NCBI RefSeq assembly: GCF_000397205.1
Contig: NC_021237.1
Location: 5,501,501-5,565,500 of the forward strand
Reading direction: 5' to 3'
DNA from: Pseudomonas protegens CHA0
GTDB lineage: Bacteria > Pseudomonadota > Gammaproteobacteria > Pseudomonadales > Pseudomonadaceae
Length of the DNA: 64,000 nucleotides
Under the pieces are notes generated by a model. That model ran no database searches. It saw only the letters and a program-made list of their open reading frames with translations, and was not told the origin of the DNA. A program made the translations under genes and the position numbers. Positions 15,807-27,024 of this stretch are shown here, piece after piece (the first letter of the stretch is position 1; each line of letters opens with the position of its first letter).

Positions 15807-18344
15807 TCAGTTCTCCAGAACCAGTGAATCGGCTGCGACTTGCTGCTTGTGCAGGTATTCACGTACCTGAACCGCGTCCTCCAGATCGATGATCCGAGCT
15901 GCCAGCGCCTGGCATTCGCTCAGATCCAGCTCGCGTACCCGGGCCTTGATGGCCGGAATCAACGGCACGCTCACCGACAGTTCGTCCACCCCCAGGCCCA
16001 GCAACAGCGGCACTGCCAGGGTTTCGGACGCCAGTGCACCACAGACTCCGACCCACTTGCCGTGGGCATGGGCGGCCTGCACCGTTCGCGCGATCAGGCG
16101 CAGCACCGACGGGTGGAAGCTGTCGGCCTGACTGGCCAGGCGCGGATGATCACGGTCCATGGCCAGGGTGTACTGGGTCAGGTCGTTGGTGCCGATGGAG
16201 AAGAAATCCACCTCCGGAGCAAAGCGGTCTGCCATCAGGGCCGCCGAAGGCACCTCGATCATGATGCCCAACTTGGGCCTTTCCGCCAGGCCCAGGGCCC
16301 GAACCTCGTCATCCAGTAGCTGCCGCGCCTGACGCAGCTCCGCCAGCTGGCTGACCATGGGCAACATGATGTGCAGGCGTGCCTGCCCGGCGCTGGCGAG
16401 AATCGCCCGGAACTGCTCCCGCAGCAGTTCGGGACGCTCCAGGCACAGGCGGATGCCCCGCAGGCCGAGAAAGGGGTTGGCTTCACTGTCCATGGGCACA
16501 TAGGCCAGGGGCTTGTCGCCGCCCACGTCCAGGGTGCGCACCACCAGATTGCGCTCAGGGCCCAGGGCCTGGGCGATGGCCCGATAGGTTTCGGCCTGCT
16601 CCTCCAGGCTGGGGGCGTGGCTGCGGTCCTGGTAGAGGAACTCCGAACGCAACAGGCCGACGCCTTCGCCTCCCAGGCTCATGGCCTGCTCGGCCTCCGC
16701 CAGAGAGGCAATGTTGGCCGTGACCTCCAGATGATGACCATCGCGGGTCACCGCCGGTTGCGCCGCCTGGGCCAGGTCCTGACGCTGGCGCAGGCGTTGC
16801 TGCTGACGCAGGGACTCCAGTTGCTGCAAGCGTTGCGGGTCAGGGTCCGTATGCAGTTCGCCGCGATCGGCATCCAGCAGCACCCGGGTGCCGTTGGCCA
16901 GGGACAGGACCCGGGGCGACAGCCCACAGATCGCCGGCAGGCCCAGGGCTCGGGCGAGAATCGCCACGTGGCTGGTGGCGCCGCCGCCGACAGTGGCAAA
17001 CCCCAGCACCTTGGCCGTGTCCAGGCTGGCGGTCTGCGAGGGGGTCAGTTGCTCGGCAATCAGAATGGCCTGGTCCGGCAAGCTCACGGCATGCTCTTGC
17101 ACCCCGAGAATCAGCTTGAGCACCCGTTGGCCGACGTCCGCCAGATCCACCGCGCGTTCAGCCAGCAGCGTGCTGCCCAGGCCCTTGAACAGCTCGGCGG
17201 TAACCTCAATGGCACTGTTCCAGGCAAAGGCGGCGCTCTTGCCGGTGACGATCAGGGCTTCGGTTTGCTGCAACAGGCTCGGGTCGTCGAGGAGTTCCTG
17301 GTGGGCGCGGAAGATTTCCTGCTGTGCTTCACCCGGGGCATTGTCCCGCAGCTGTTGCAGGCCCCGCACCGCCTCTCGCAAGGCCCGCTCAAGGACTTCG
17401 CGCTCCTGCTGCGGGTTTGCCGCCCACTCGCTTATCTGCAGGCGCTGCTCAGCCACATGGACCACCTGGCCGACCGCCGAACCCGGTGACGCACAGACAC
17501 CCCGCAGAACCGTCTCCAACGACTCATCCCGCGCCGCTACTGGCTCAGGACTCGGCGCCGCAGCACTGACTTTCTCGCCACAACCCGAGGCCAGCAGCTC
17601 CACCAGAACCTGGATCGCCTGCTCGGCATCCGCACCCGCAGCACTGACCTGCAAGACATCGCCCTGCACCGTCTGCAACGCCATGATCGACACCAGGGAC
17701 TTGGCATTGGCCGAGTCCTGGCGCCGGTGCAGGCAGATATTCGCGGCAAAGCCCTTGGCGGCCTGGGCCAGCAACGCCGCCGGACGTGCGTGCAGCCCCT
17801 GGGGGTTGCCCAGGATCAGCGGTTTGGAAAACAGCGCCTCAGTTTCAGCGCCCTCGACCTTGGCCCCCTCCTCTGCGCAGGCGGGCTCGATCTGCAACAC
17901 CGGCTGTCCCAGCTCCACCAGCAGGCTGCCGGACACCAGCCCCGTCACCGCCTCGCCACTGACCACCAGCATCAGGGTCAACAGGCTGCGCGCGTGCCGG
18001 GCCAGATAATCAGCATCGAACTCGATCAGCGGCTGGCCTGCCGAGATCTGCTGCCCCTCCTCGACCAGACAGGTGAAGCCCTTGCCCGCGAGGTTCACCG
18101 TGTCCAGCCCGATGTGCATCAGCACCTGCTGGCCCTGTTCACCGGTGATGCTCACCGCATGGCCGCTGTGTTGCAGGTTGCTGATCACCCCGGACAGAGG
18201 CGCACAGAGGGTCTGGGAAGTCGGGTCGATGCACAGCCCGTCACCGATCACCCGGCTGGAAAACACCGGGTCCGGAACCTGGTCCAGGGGCAGCAGCACC
18301 CCGGACAGGGGCGCGAGCAATTGCAAGGGTTGGGTTATGGCCAT
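15807..18344 (-). CDS. Fused PTS phosphotransferase EIIA-HPr-Enzyme I
   Basis: An 845-residue cytoplasmic protein that carries phosphate from PEP to a sugar EIIB. A glucose-type EIIA comes first (1-155, active His77 in LMHIGLDTV), then HPr (175-260, active His185 in GLHARPA), then Enzyme I (280-840, active His459 in GGGATSHVAI, with the C-terminal PEP-binding barrel). The domain order is that of Pseudomonas NagF-type proteins. In this operon it should feed TreP, which lacks its own EIIA. The start at 18344 is preceded by AGGTG; the 19 extra codons upstream are not supported. A separate housekeeping PTS is not needed for trehalose uptake. Confidence 0.93.
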   Translation of the reverse strand: MAITQPLQLLAPLSGVLLPLDQVPDPVFSSRVIGDGLCIDPTSQTLCAPLSGVISNLQHSGHAVSITGEQGQQVLMHIGLDTVNLAGKGFTCLVEEGQQISAGQPLIEFDADYLARHARSLLTLMLVVSGEAVTGLVSGSLLVELGQPVLQIEPACAEEGAKVEGAETEALFSKPLILGNPQGLHARPAALLAQAAKGFAANICLHRRQDSANAKSLVSIMALQTVQGDVLQVSAAGADAEQAIQVLVELLASGCGEKVSAAAPSPEPVAARDESLETVLRGVCASPGSAVGQVVHVAEQRLQISEWAANPQQEREVLERALREAVRGLQQLRDNAPGEAQQEIFRAHQELLDDPSLLQQTEALIVTGKSAAFAWNSAIEVTAELFKGLGSTLLAERAVDLADVGQRVLKLILGVQEHAVSLPDQAILIAEQLTPSQTASLDTAKVLGFATVGGGATSHVAILARALGLPAICGLSPRVLSLANGTRVLLDADRGELHTDPDPQRLQQLESLRQQQRLRQRQDLAQAAQPAVTRDGHHLEVTANIASLAEAEQAMSLGGEGVGLLRSEFLYQDRSHAPSLEEQAETYRAIAQALGPERNLVVRTLDVGGDKPLAYVPMDSEANPFLGLRGIRLCLERPELLREQFRAILASAGQARLHIMLPMVSQLAELRQARQLLDDEVRALGLAERPKLGIMIEVPSAALMADRFAPEVDFFSIGTNDLTQYTLAMDRDHPRLASQADSFHPSVLRLIARTVQAAHAHGKWVGVCGALASETLAVPLLLGLGVDELSVSVPLIPAIKARVRELDLSECQALAARIIDLEDAVQVREYLHKQQVAADSLVLEN

Positions 18345-18404
18345 GACGTCACCTGCTAATGATTCCTTGAAGTGCCGATGGAGCGCGAGCCCCGACAGCA
18401 TCGC

Positions 18405-21412
<3,008 letters not shown>

Positions 21413-21440
21413 GGGGGAATCCTTTGGAAAGTGCGAGGGC

Positions 21441-21467
21441 ATTCGCCGGCGAGCCGGCTCCTGCAGG
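21441..21467. repeat. Single REP element
   Basis: One REP copy (ATTCGCCGGCGAGCCGGCTCCTG) lies in the 60-base treP-treC gap. Confidence 0.7.
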
Positions 21468-21472
21468 GCCGG

Positions 21473-22915
21473 TCAGGCCACTCGGTAGCCGGGACGGATG
21501 ATCTTCAGGCTCAGGCCGCAGGTCAGGACGAAAGGCACCACCAGGGCGACGACCATGCCGATCACGAACATCGGGATGTATTGCGGAATGATCGAGATGA
21601 ACCCCGGCAGCCCACCGACGCCGATAGCCGAGGCCTGGACCTTGTTCAGCGAGAGGAAGATGCTGCCCAGGGCCGAACCGATCAGCGCGGCATAGAACGG
21701 AAACTTGTAGCGCAGGTTGACGCCGAACATCGCCGGCTCGGTGATGCCGAAATAGGCCGAGATCGCCGAGGTCGAAGCCATGCTGCGGTCCCGGGCATTG
21801 CGGCTCATGGTGAACACCGCCAGGGCCGCGCTGCCCTGGGCCAGGTTGGACATGACGATCATGGGCCAGATAAAGGTGCCGCCCTGGGTGGAGATCAGTT
21901 GCAGATCGACCGCCAGGAACATGTGGTGCATGCCGGTGATCACCAGCGGCGCATAGAGGAGGCCAAAGATCGCCCCACCCACCACCGGCGCCAGGTCGAA
22001 CAGGGTGACCACGCCTTCGGTGATCAGGATCCCCAGATGGCGGGTCACCGGGCCGATGATCGCCAGGGCCAGCACCCCGGTGACCACGATGGTGGTGATG
22101 GGCACCACCAGCAGGGTAATGGCGTTGGGCACCCGGGCCCGCAGCCATTTTTCGATCACGCTCATCACATAGGCTGCCAGCAGGATCGGCAGGATCTGCC
22201 CCTGGTAGCCGACCTTCTCGATCTGGAACAGGCCGAGGATGTCGAAGTACGGCAGGCTCTGGCCATCCAGCCCGGCCACGGCCTTGCCGTAGTTCCAGGC
22301 ATTGAGCAGGTCCGGGTGCACCAGCATCAGGCCGAGGACGATACCGAGGATTTCACTGCCACCAAAACGCTTGGCCGCCGACCAGCCCACCAGGGCCGGC
22401 AGGAACACGAAGGAGGTGTTGGCCATCAGGTTGATCAGGCTCCAGAGCCCGTCCAGATCCGGGTAGGCCTCGAGCAGGGTCTGGCCCTGGATGAACATGC
22501 CCTTGGCGCCCAGCAGGTTGTTCACCCCCATCAGCAGGCCGGCAATGATCAGGGCTGGCAGGATGGGCATGAACACATCGGAGAACACCCGCACCAGACG
22601 CTGCATCGCATGAGCCTTCTGTGCGCCCTTGTGCTTCACGTCGGCAATGGTCGAGGCCGCGAGGCCGGTCTGCTGGCGCAACGCCGCATAGACCTTTTCC
22701 ACCTCGCCGGGGCCGATCACTACCTGATACAGCCCACCAGTGAAGAACGAGCCCTTGACCAGGTCGATCTGGTTCAGGGTGGCGCTGTCGACCCGGCTCG
22801 GGTCCTTGAGGGCCAGGCGCAGGCGGGTCACGCAGTGGGCGGCCTGTTCGAGGTTGTCGGCGCCACCGAGGCTGTGCAGCAACTCGCTGGCGATCGTTGA
22901 ATAGTCGTGGCTCAT
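21473..22915 (-). CDS. treP: Trehalose PTS permease EIIBC (TreP)
   Basis: A 480-residue inner-membrane permease that imports trehalose and phosphorylates it to trehalose-6-phosphate. The N-terminal EIIB has the phospho-cysteine Cys28 in AHCVTRLRLAL; the EIIC part (about 105-475) has around ten membrane helices and the GMHHMFL and GITEPAMFGVNL motifs of the glucose-sucrose-trehalose superfamily. It has no EIIA, which the fused EIIA-HPr-EI protein of the same operon supplies. AGGTGGAAG precedes ATG 22915. Transcription starts in the shared region with treR. Confidence 0.95.
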   Translation of the reverse strand: MSHDYSTIASELLHSLGGADNLEQAAHCVTRLRLALKDPSRVDSATLNQIDLVKGSFFTGGLYQVVIGPGEVEKVYAALRQQTGLAASTIADVKHKGAQKAHAMQRLVRVFSDVFMPILPALIIAGLLMGVNNLLGAKGMFIQGQTLLEAYPDLDGLWSLINLMANTSFVFLPALVGWSAAKRFGGSEILGIVLGLMLVHPDLLNAWNYGKAVAGLDGQSLPYFDILGLFQIEKVGYQGQILPILLAAYVMSVIEKWLRARVPNAITLLVVPITTIVVTGVLALAIIGPVTRHLGILITEGVVTLFDLAPVVGGAIFGLLYAPLVITGMHHMFLAVDLQLISTQGGTFIWPMIVMSNLAQGSAALAVFTMSRNARDRSMASTSAISAYFGITEPAMFGVNLRYKFPFYAALIGSALGSIFLSLNKVQASAIGVGGLPGFISIIPQYIPMFVIGMVVALVVPFVLTCGLSLKIIRPGYRVA

Positions 22916-22965
22916 GCTCGTTCTTCCACCTGAGTTTTTTGTTATTGGCAGCACGCCGAGGGAGG

Positions 22966-22994
22966 AAACTACTCGTCTGTACGAGTTAAATCAA
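22966..22994 (-). promoter_or_regulatory. Predicted treP promoter
   Basis: On the minus strand TTGATT, a 17-base spacer and TAGTTT form a plausible sigma-70 promoter. The left TreR half-site fills the spacer, so repressor binding would block RNA polymerase. Confidence 0.55.
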
Positions 22995-23012
22995 CAACTC
23001 GTACAGACGAGT
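22971..23012. promoter_or_regulatory. treO: Double TreR operator (17-bp inverted repeat)
   Basis: ACTCGTCTGTACGAGTT (22971-22987) and its exact reverse complement (22996-23012) are separated by eight bases. Each arm is itself nearly palindromic (CTCGT..ACGAG), as expected for a GntR-type dimer, so two operator sites about 25 bp apart lie on the same DNA face region between treR and treP. Confidence 0.8.
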
Positions 23013-23144
23013 TAGGATTTTTCTTCCGCCAACGCCCTGCCCCGCCCTTTTCAACTCGCGAACCACACGCCTGCCGCATGGACAAATGCACCGTCCAGCC
23101 CTTAAGGTGCCTGCCTTGAGCACAGTCCGGCACAGAGCCATTCC

Positions 23145-23849
23145 ATGAGCAAATACAACCAGATCTACAGCGATCTGCTTGCCAGCATCACCACCGAACG
23201 CCTGGAGCGCGGTGCCCGCCTGCCTTCGGAAAGCGAGCTGATGGACAGTTACCAGGCCAGCCGCGGCACTGTGCGCAAGGCCATCGAACTGCTCCAGGAG
23301 CGCGGCTTTGCGCAGAAGATCCACGGCAAGGGCACCTTCGTCCTCTCGCCCAACCCCATCGAGTTCCAGCTGGGCGGCATCGTCAGCTTCCAGGAAACCT
23401 ACCCACGGCTGGGGGATGACGTCAGCACCGAAGTGGTGGAGTTCAGCCAGTTCCCCCTGCAAGGCGCACTGAGAAATCACCTGCAGGCAGAGGAAGGCAG
23501 CCTGGTCACCCGGATCAAGCGGGTGCGGCGCATCGATGGCAAGCGGGTGATTCTCGACATCAACCACTTCGTTGCCGAACTGATCCCGGGGCTGGACCGG
23601 CAGATCGCCGAGCACTCGATCTACGCCTACATCGAACAGACCCTGCAACTGAACATCAGCTATGCCCAGCGCACCATCGAGGCCAGCCCGCGGAGCAAGG
23701 ACGACCAGCAACTGCTCGACCTGGACGGCCAGAGCCATGTGATCGTGGTGAGCAACCAGACCTTTCTCCAGGATGGCCGGCAGTTCGAATACACCGAATC
23801 ACGGCACACCCTGGACAAGTTCTACTTCTCGGACGTGGCCCGGCGCTAA
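23145..23849 (+). CDS. treR: Trehalose repressor TreR (GntR/HutC family)
   Basis: A 234-residue regulator. The N-terminal winged helix (LPSESELMDSYQASRGTVRKAIELL) binds DNA; the C-terminal UTRA domain (about 90-230) should sense trehalose-6-phosphate. The length and motifs match TreR of other bacteria, and the gene is divergent from treP with twin palindromes in between. It probably represses the operon and itself until trehalose-6-phosphate is made. Confidence 0.93.
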   Translation: MSKYNQIYSDLLASITTERLERGARLPSESELMDSYQASRGTVRKAIELLQERGFAQKIHGKGTFVLSPNPIEFQLGGIVSFQETYPRLGDDVSTEVVEFSQFPLQGALRNHLQAEEGSLVTRIKRVRRIDGKRVILDINHFVAELIPGLDRQIAEHSIYAYIEQTLQLNISYAQRTIEASPRSKDDQQLLDLDGQSHVIVVSNQTFLQDGRQFEYTESRHTLDKFYFSDVARR

Positions 23850-23865
23850 GCCCCGTCCCTCCCCG

Positions 23866-24387
23866 TCAGCCCAACAGGGCCACCAGTTCGCCGCTCAAGG
23901 GGCCGATGCGCTTCGACTCCTTGGCGGTGTTCACCTGCTGCGCCACCCGCGCCACCTCGATCACCGGGTGCTTGAGGGCGTAGCCGCCCTTGCTGTCCAG
24001 CCAGCTCAGGACCTCCGCCAGATGCCACAGCGAGGTACTGCCCTCATGGATCGCCAGGGGAAAGCTCTCGGCGTGGGCGAGCATCAGCTTGCGCATGTTC
24101 TGCCGCGACACGCCGACTATTTCGGCAATCTCGCTGAGGCCGACGACATCCGGGCTGGCCTCCACCAGCCGCGCTTCGGGGATGATCCGCTTGATATCCG
24201 CCAGGGCACTGAGCAGCGCCGCCTCGGCGCTCTCGGCTTCGCGGCTGAACTCCAGGGCGAGGCGCCCGGCCAGGCCAGTGCCCACCAGGGCGTCGGTGCA
24301 CCCCGCCGCACCGAGGCGCTCCACCAGTTGCAGCGGATCACAGCCCTCCTGCGGCAGCAGGTAGTTGAGGGTGAACAGGTATTCCAT
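23866..24387 (-). CDS. HTH protein, likely antitoxin of a HicA-like pair
   Basis: A 173-residue DNA-binding protein. The N-terminal half (1-80) looks like a small alpha/beta domain rich in conserved-looking residues (GCTDALVGTGLAGRLALEFSRE); a helix-turn-helix follows at about 84-102 (SEIAEIVGVSRQNMRKLM) with the WHLAEVLSWL motif after it. Homologues are widespread but uncharacterised, as far as I recall. It starts five bases after the stop of the Cys-rich HicA-like gene, with AAGGAG inside that gene's end, so the two are translationally linked. The order small putative toxin then larger HTH protein is that of hicAB. Antitoxin function is inferred from context only. Confidence 0.6.
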   Translation of the reverse strand: MEYLFTLNYLLPQEGCDPLQLVERLGAAGCTDALVGTGLAGRLALEFSREAESAEAALLSALADIKRIIPEARLVEASPDVVGLSEIAEIVGVSRQNMRKLMLAHAESFPLAIHEGSTSLWHLAEVLSWLDSKGGYALKHPVIEVARVAQQVNTAKESKRIGPLSGELVALLG

Positions 24388-24392
24388 GGTGC

Positions 24393-24671
24393 TTACTCCT
24401 TGCGGGCTGCCGGCGCCTTGGCCCCACGCAGCTGGTTCAGGGTGCAGTTGTCGATCACCCGACATAGCGCCCGGGCGTGCTGGGTCGGGTTCTTCGGCGT
24501 GCGCCAGACACTGGTGATGCAGAACTCGCCACAGCGACACACTTCGTTGTTGTACGGGCAGTAGATCCAGCCCCAGGCATGACCACCGCCGACCTCGATG
24601 CGCCAGCCCTGCCATTCGGCGTAGCGCAGGGCCATTTCAATGTCCTTCTTGGGATGAGTTGCACGAGCCAT
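24393..24671 (-). CDS. Cys-rich HicA-like small protein, candidate toxin
   Basis: A 92-residue basic protein. The order Gly-Trp-Arg (22-24), Gly-Gly-Gly-His (28-31) and the closing helix HARALCRVIDNC recalls the dsRBD-like HicA mRNA interferase, whose catalytic His sits in a GSH motif. Unlike usual HicA, the middle contains a cluster CPYNNEVCRCGEFC (38-51) that could bind a metal. GGAGGC lies seven bases before ATG 24671. It is the first gene of a two-gene unit with the HTH protein. Alternatives are a nucleic-acid-binding protein without toxicity. No experimental role is known to me. Confidence 0.6.
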   Translation of the reverse strand: MARATHPKKDIEMALRYAEWQGWRIEVGGGHAWGWIYCPYNNEVCRCGEFCITSVWRTPKNPTQHARALCRVIDNCTLNQLRGAKAPAARKE

Positions 24672-25362
24672 CCATAGCCTCCAGTATCGCCAGCACAATT
24701 TAGCTGTCAACTGACAACCATGAGAATTCCGAACAAACCCGCTCGGCGGACAAGCCGCGACGCAAACAGCGGGGGGAGACACAAGGGTAGAGAGAAGGCC
24801 GGGGCACGGCGAAGAACATGTCTTGCGTGATATTGCCGAACGGCTGAAAAGTGTCGTTTGCAAAAACGCTGCAACACAAATGCCTGAAGCGCGGATTCAA
24901 ATGTCCAGAAACGACAATGGCGATCTCCCCCTAAGGTCCCGATCGCCATTGTTTACCGCGAATGAATCAATTACCGATCAACCACTCTATTATCAACGAG
25001 CTGGTGAACATCAAGAAGCAGATTGTGCTGTAGCACTCGGGAGTAATTCCCCTTACTGACTCGCCTAACCTTCATCGACCCCCATCCGGTTGATGGATCA
25101 GTCGCTGGCCATCTGAACAAACTGGATCAGGCCAGCCGGGATCGAGCAGGACTCGAAAGCTGCCCAGGAAAGTCCTCTTCATAAGTGTATTCAGAAGGTT
25201 GGCAACTGCCTGCAACAGGTGGCCGGCCCCTTCGGCCCGCCCCCCGGCGATGGAGTAGAACCCAAAGGTAATCATTCCTGTTCCCCACCGATGCGCCCAC
25301 GGCTTTTGCTTTGTGATCGCGGTGGATGGCCTCGAGCAGCTGGGATGTTGACTCCACCAGCG
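24672..25362. other. Gap without clear genes; left part of a decayed accessory stretch
   Basis: About 690 bases hold no gene I can support. They contain a 12-bp perfect inverted repeat (24914-24952) and a GC-rich patch at about 25072-25360 that reads as an uninterrupted but unrecognised minus-strand frame, perhaps a gene remnant. Confidence 0.5.
24914..24952. repeat. 12-bp perfect inverted repeat
   Basis: ACAATGGCGATC (24914-24925) and GATCGCCATTGT (24941-24952) flank a 15-base loop. There is no T run, so it is only weakly terminator-like. Confidence 0.7.
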
Positions 25363-26274
25363 CTATTGACGGGCCATATCTGGCGGCTTTAGAGCAAAGT
25401 CTCTGGCAAGGTTCAAGAAACGCTGACTTTCCCGCGAGTTCCAGCCAATCCTGCGCACAAGGGAAAAAGGAACCCAAATACTGTCCCCAAGCGCCCTTCT
25501 AATAATTGCTTTTTCATTGAGGAGATCGTCCCTCAAGTCGAAGCTGGCAATGATGATTTTTTCCAGACTAAGCGTGCGATCCAAAAGAGCCTGGTTGAGC
25601 TCCACAAACGGAATCAGCTTGGCGCCAGCCTCCTGCCACTTTGAGTAAATGGAATCAAACAACTCAGGATGGAGCGCCTTATTGAATACCGCAATCGTCT
25701 GGTTCTTGAGGTCAGAAGAAACCAGCTCCTTCACGGTAGCAAGCGGGTGATCGGCAGCCATTATCAGCTCTACACGAAGTTCGCAGAGCGTCGTTACTTC
25801 AAGCTCAGTACTACGAATGTCGCCTAATACAAAAGCCAAATCTAACGACCCTGACAACACCCGATCAATCAGCCCAGGCGTCCAGCCAACATCGAGTTCC
25901 ACGCTAACATCAGAATAAAGTAAGCAAAAGCGATCAATTAGTTCGCCTCTGGGGGCAACTTGGTAGCTGTATGGGGGCACACCTAGCCTCAGTCGACCCG
26001 CGCTCCCGCGTTGCAACTGAGATGCCAATGCTTCCATCGCTGACATTGAAACTTGGACACTACGAGCTACCTGAAGCAGTTCCCATCCCTTATCGGTCAA
26101 CGCAATACTACGTGTGTTGCGGACAAACAGCGGGAAGCCCAACTGTTCCTCGAATTTACTCAAACGTCTCGACAACCAAGGTTGTGCTACACATAAACGC
26201 TCAGCCGCCCGTGTGAACGAGGCCTCTTCTGCGATCACCGCAAACTGCACCACCATGCGAGGGTCAAGCTTCAT
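25363..26274 (-). CDS. LysR-family transcriptional regulator
   Basis: A 303-residue regulator: N-terminal winged helix-turn-helix (ASFTRAAERLCVAQPWLSRRLSKFEEQLG), linker helix, and a C-terminal LysR substrate domain from about 95. ATG 26274 is chosen because GGAGCGAAGG lies upstream and the sequence then starts in the usual LysR manner; an ATG six codons earlier lacks a good site. Base composition is visibly more AT-rich than in core neighbours, in line with acquired DNA. It lies downstream of the DUF4334 gene in the same orientation, with a 17-bp inverted repeat in between. Its ligand is unknown. Confidence 0.85.
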   Translation of the reverse strand: MKLDPRMVVQFAVIAEEASFTRAAERLCVAQPWLSRRLSKFEEQLGFPLFVRNTRSIALTDKGWELLQVARSVQVSMSAMEALASQLQRGSAGRLRLGVPPYSYQVAPRGELIDRFCLLYSDVSVELDVGWTPGLIDRVLSGSLDLAFVLGDIRSTELEVTTLCELRVELIMAADHPLATVKELVSSDLKNQTIAVFNKALHPELFDSIYSKWQEAGAKLIPFVELNQALLDRTLSLEKIIIASFDLRDDLLNEKAIIRRALGDSIWVPFSLVRRIGWNSRESQRFLNLARDFALKPPDMARQ

Positions 26275-26318
26275 ACCTTCGCTCCAATTCATTAAGCAGG
26301 CGTCAGGTCAGCCTTGAG

Positions 26319-26357
26319 CAATGTTAGCGCGCAATCGGGAATTGCACGCTAACATTG
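26319..26357. promoter_or_regulatory. 17-bp inverted repeat upstream of the LysR gene
   Basis: CAATGTTAGCGCGCAAT (26319-26335) and ATTGCACGCTAACATTG (26341-26357) form an inverted repeat with one mismatch and a five-base loop, 44 bases before the LysR start codon. It may be an autoregulatory operator or an RNA hairpin ending the DUF4334 transcript. Confidence 0.6.
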
Positions 26358-26526
26358 AGCCGTTAGACCTAAGCGTTCAGGGAAAAGCCATCCCAGCGGC
26401 GATAGATGGCCCCGGGAGGCATCGGACCAAACAAAAGTTGTTCCTTGCGGCCTGACCTCTACTACTGGCGAGTACTGAAAATGGGGGGATTACCTGTCGA
26501 AAGTCCAGCTGTCGCGCTGCTGCACG

Positions 26527-27024
26527 CTAGACGAACTCGACAGGGAAGCCATCGACCCTTTCGAGGTAGAAGAAGTAGTACTTGCCATTGTCGATGATGT
26601 CGGGGAGCTGCCCCTCAAAGGACTTACCATCCATGATCCCGAAAAGGGTGTTGTCATCGACCTTGCGCAAGTGATCATAAATCGGAACGCCATCGTAGAT
26701 CATCGTAGTCGAAACCTTGCCACGAAACGCCACCTCCCAGAGAGAGGCCTCACCTTTCATGATCTTGTTGGAAAATAGTCGGCCCTGTTCGTCGTAGCAG
26801 ACTAGGGGAACGGCATCCAACTTGCTCCGGTACCACTTTCCGTACCACTTCATTCCGGTAAGTGCGTCATTGCCCCAGTGTCCTGTCTTGAAGTCACCAC
26901 CTTGCCAACGGCCCAACGCGCCATCGATTGTGACTGGAGAAAGCGAGTCAAAGAAGTCCAACAGTACTTCATCATTAAGACCTTGCGTGCTCTTAAGCTG
27001 TTCAAACTTTTCTTTCGTATTCAT
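26527..27024 (-). CDS. DUF4334 domain protein
   Basis: A 165-residue soluble protein with the GXWXG-type N-terminal half (LSPVTIDGALGRWQGGDFKTGH) and a C-terminal DUF4334 part (YGKWYRSKLDAVPLVCYDEQG ... STTMIYDGVPIYDHLRKVDDNTLFGIMDGK). Members are small beta-barrel proteins, possibly binding lipids or other hydrophobic ligands; function is not established. ATG 27024 with GGAG upstream was chosen over an earlier in-frame start. AT-rich composition matches the adjacent LysR gene, which may regulate it. Confidence 0.8.
   Translation of the reverse strand: MNTKEKFEQLKSTQGLNDEVLLDFFDSLSPVTIDGALGRWQGGDFKTGHWGNDALTGMKWYGKWYRSKLDAVPLVCYDEQGRLFSNKIMKGEASLWEVAFRGKVSTTMIYDGVPIYDHLRKVDDNTLFGIMDGKSFEGQLPDIIDNGKYYFFYLERVDGFPVEFV

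Noticed and set aside
24823..25059. 78-codon plus-strand ORF in the gap after the HicA-like gene
   Set aside because: No ribosome binding site, no recognisable motif, and it runs through the inverted repeat at 24914-24952.
25271..25295. Weak likeness of AATCATTCC...CGATG to the guaA end, as a possible second att site
   Set aside because: The match is broken by several bases and is no better than chance; no direct repeat of useful length was found.
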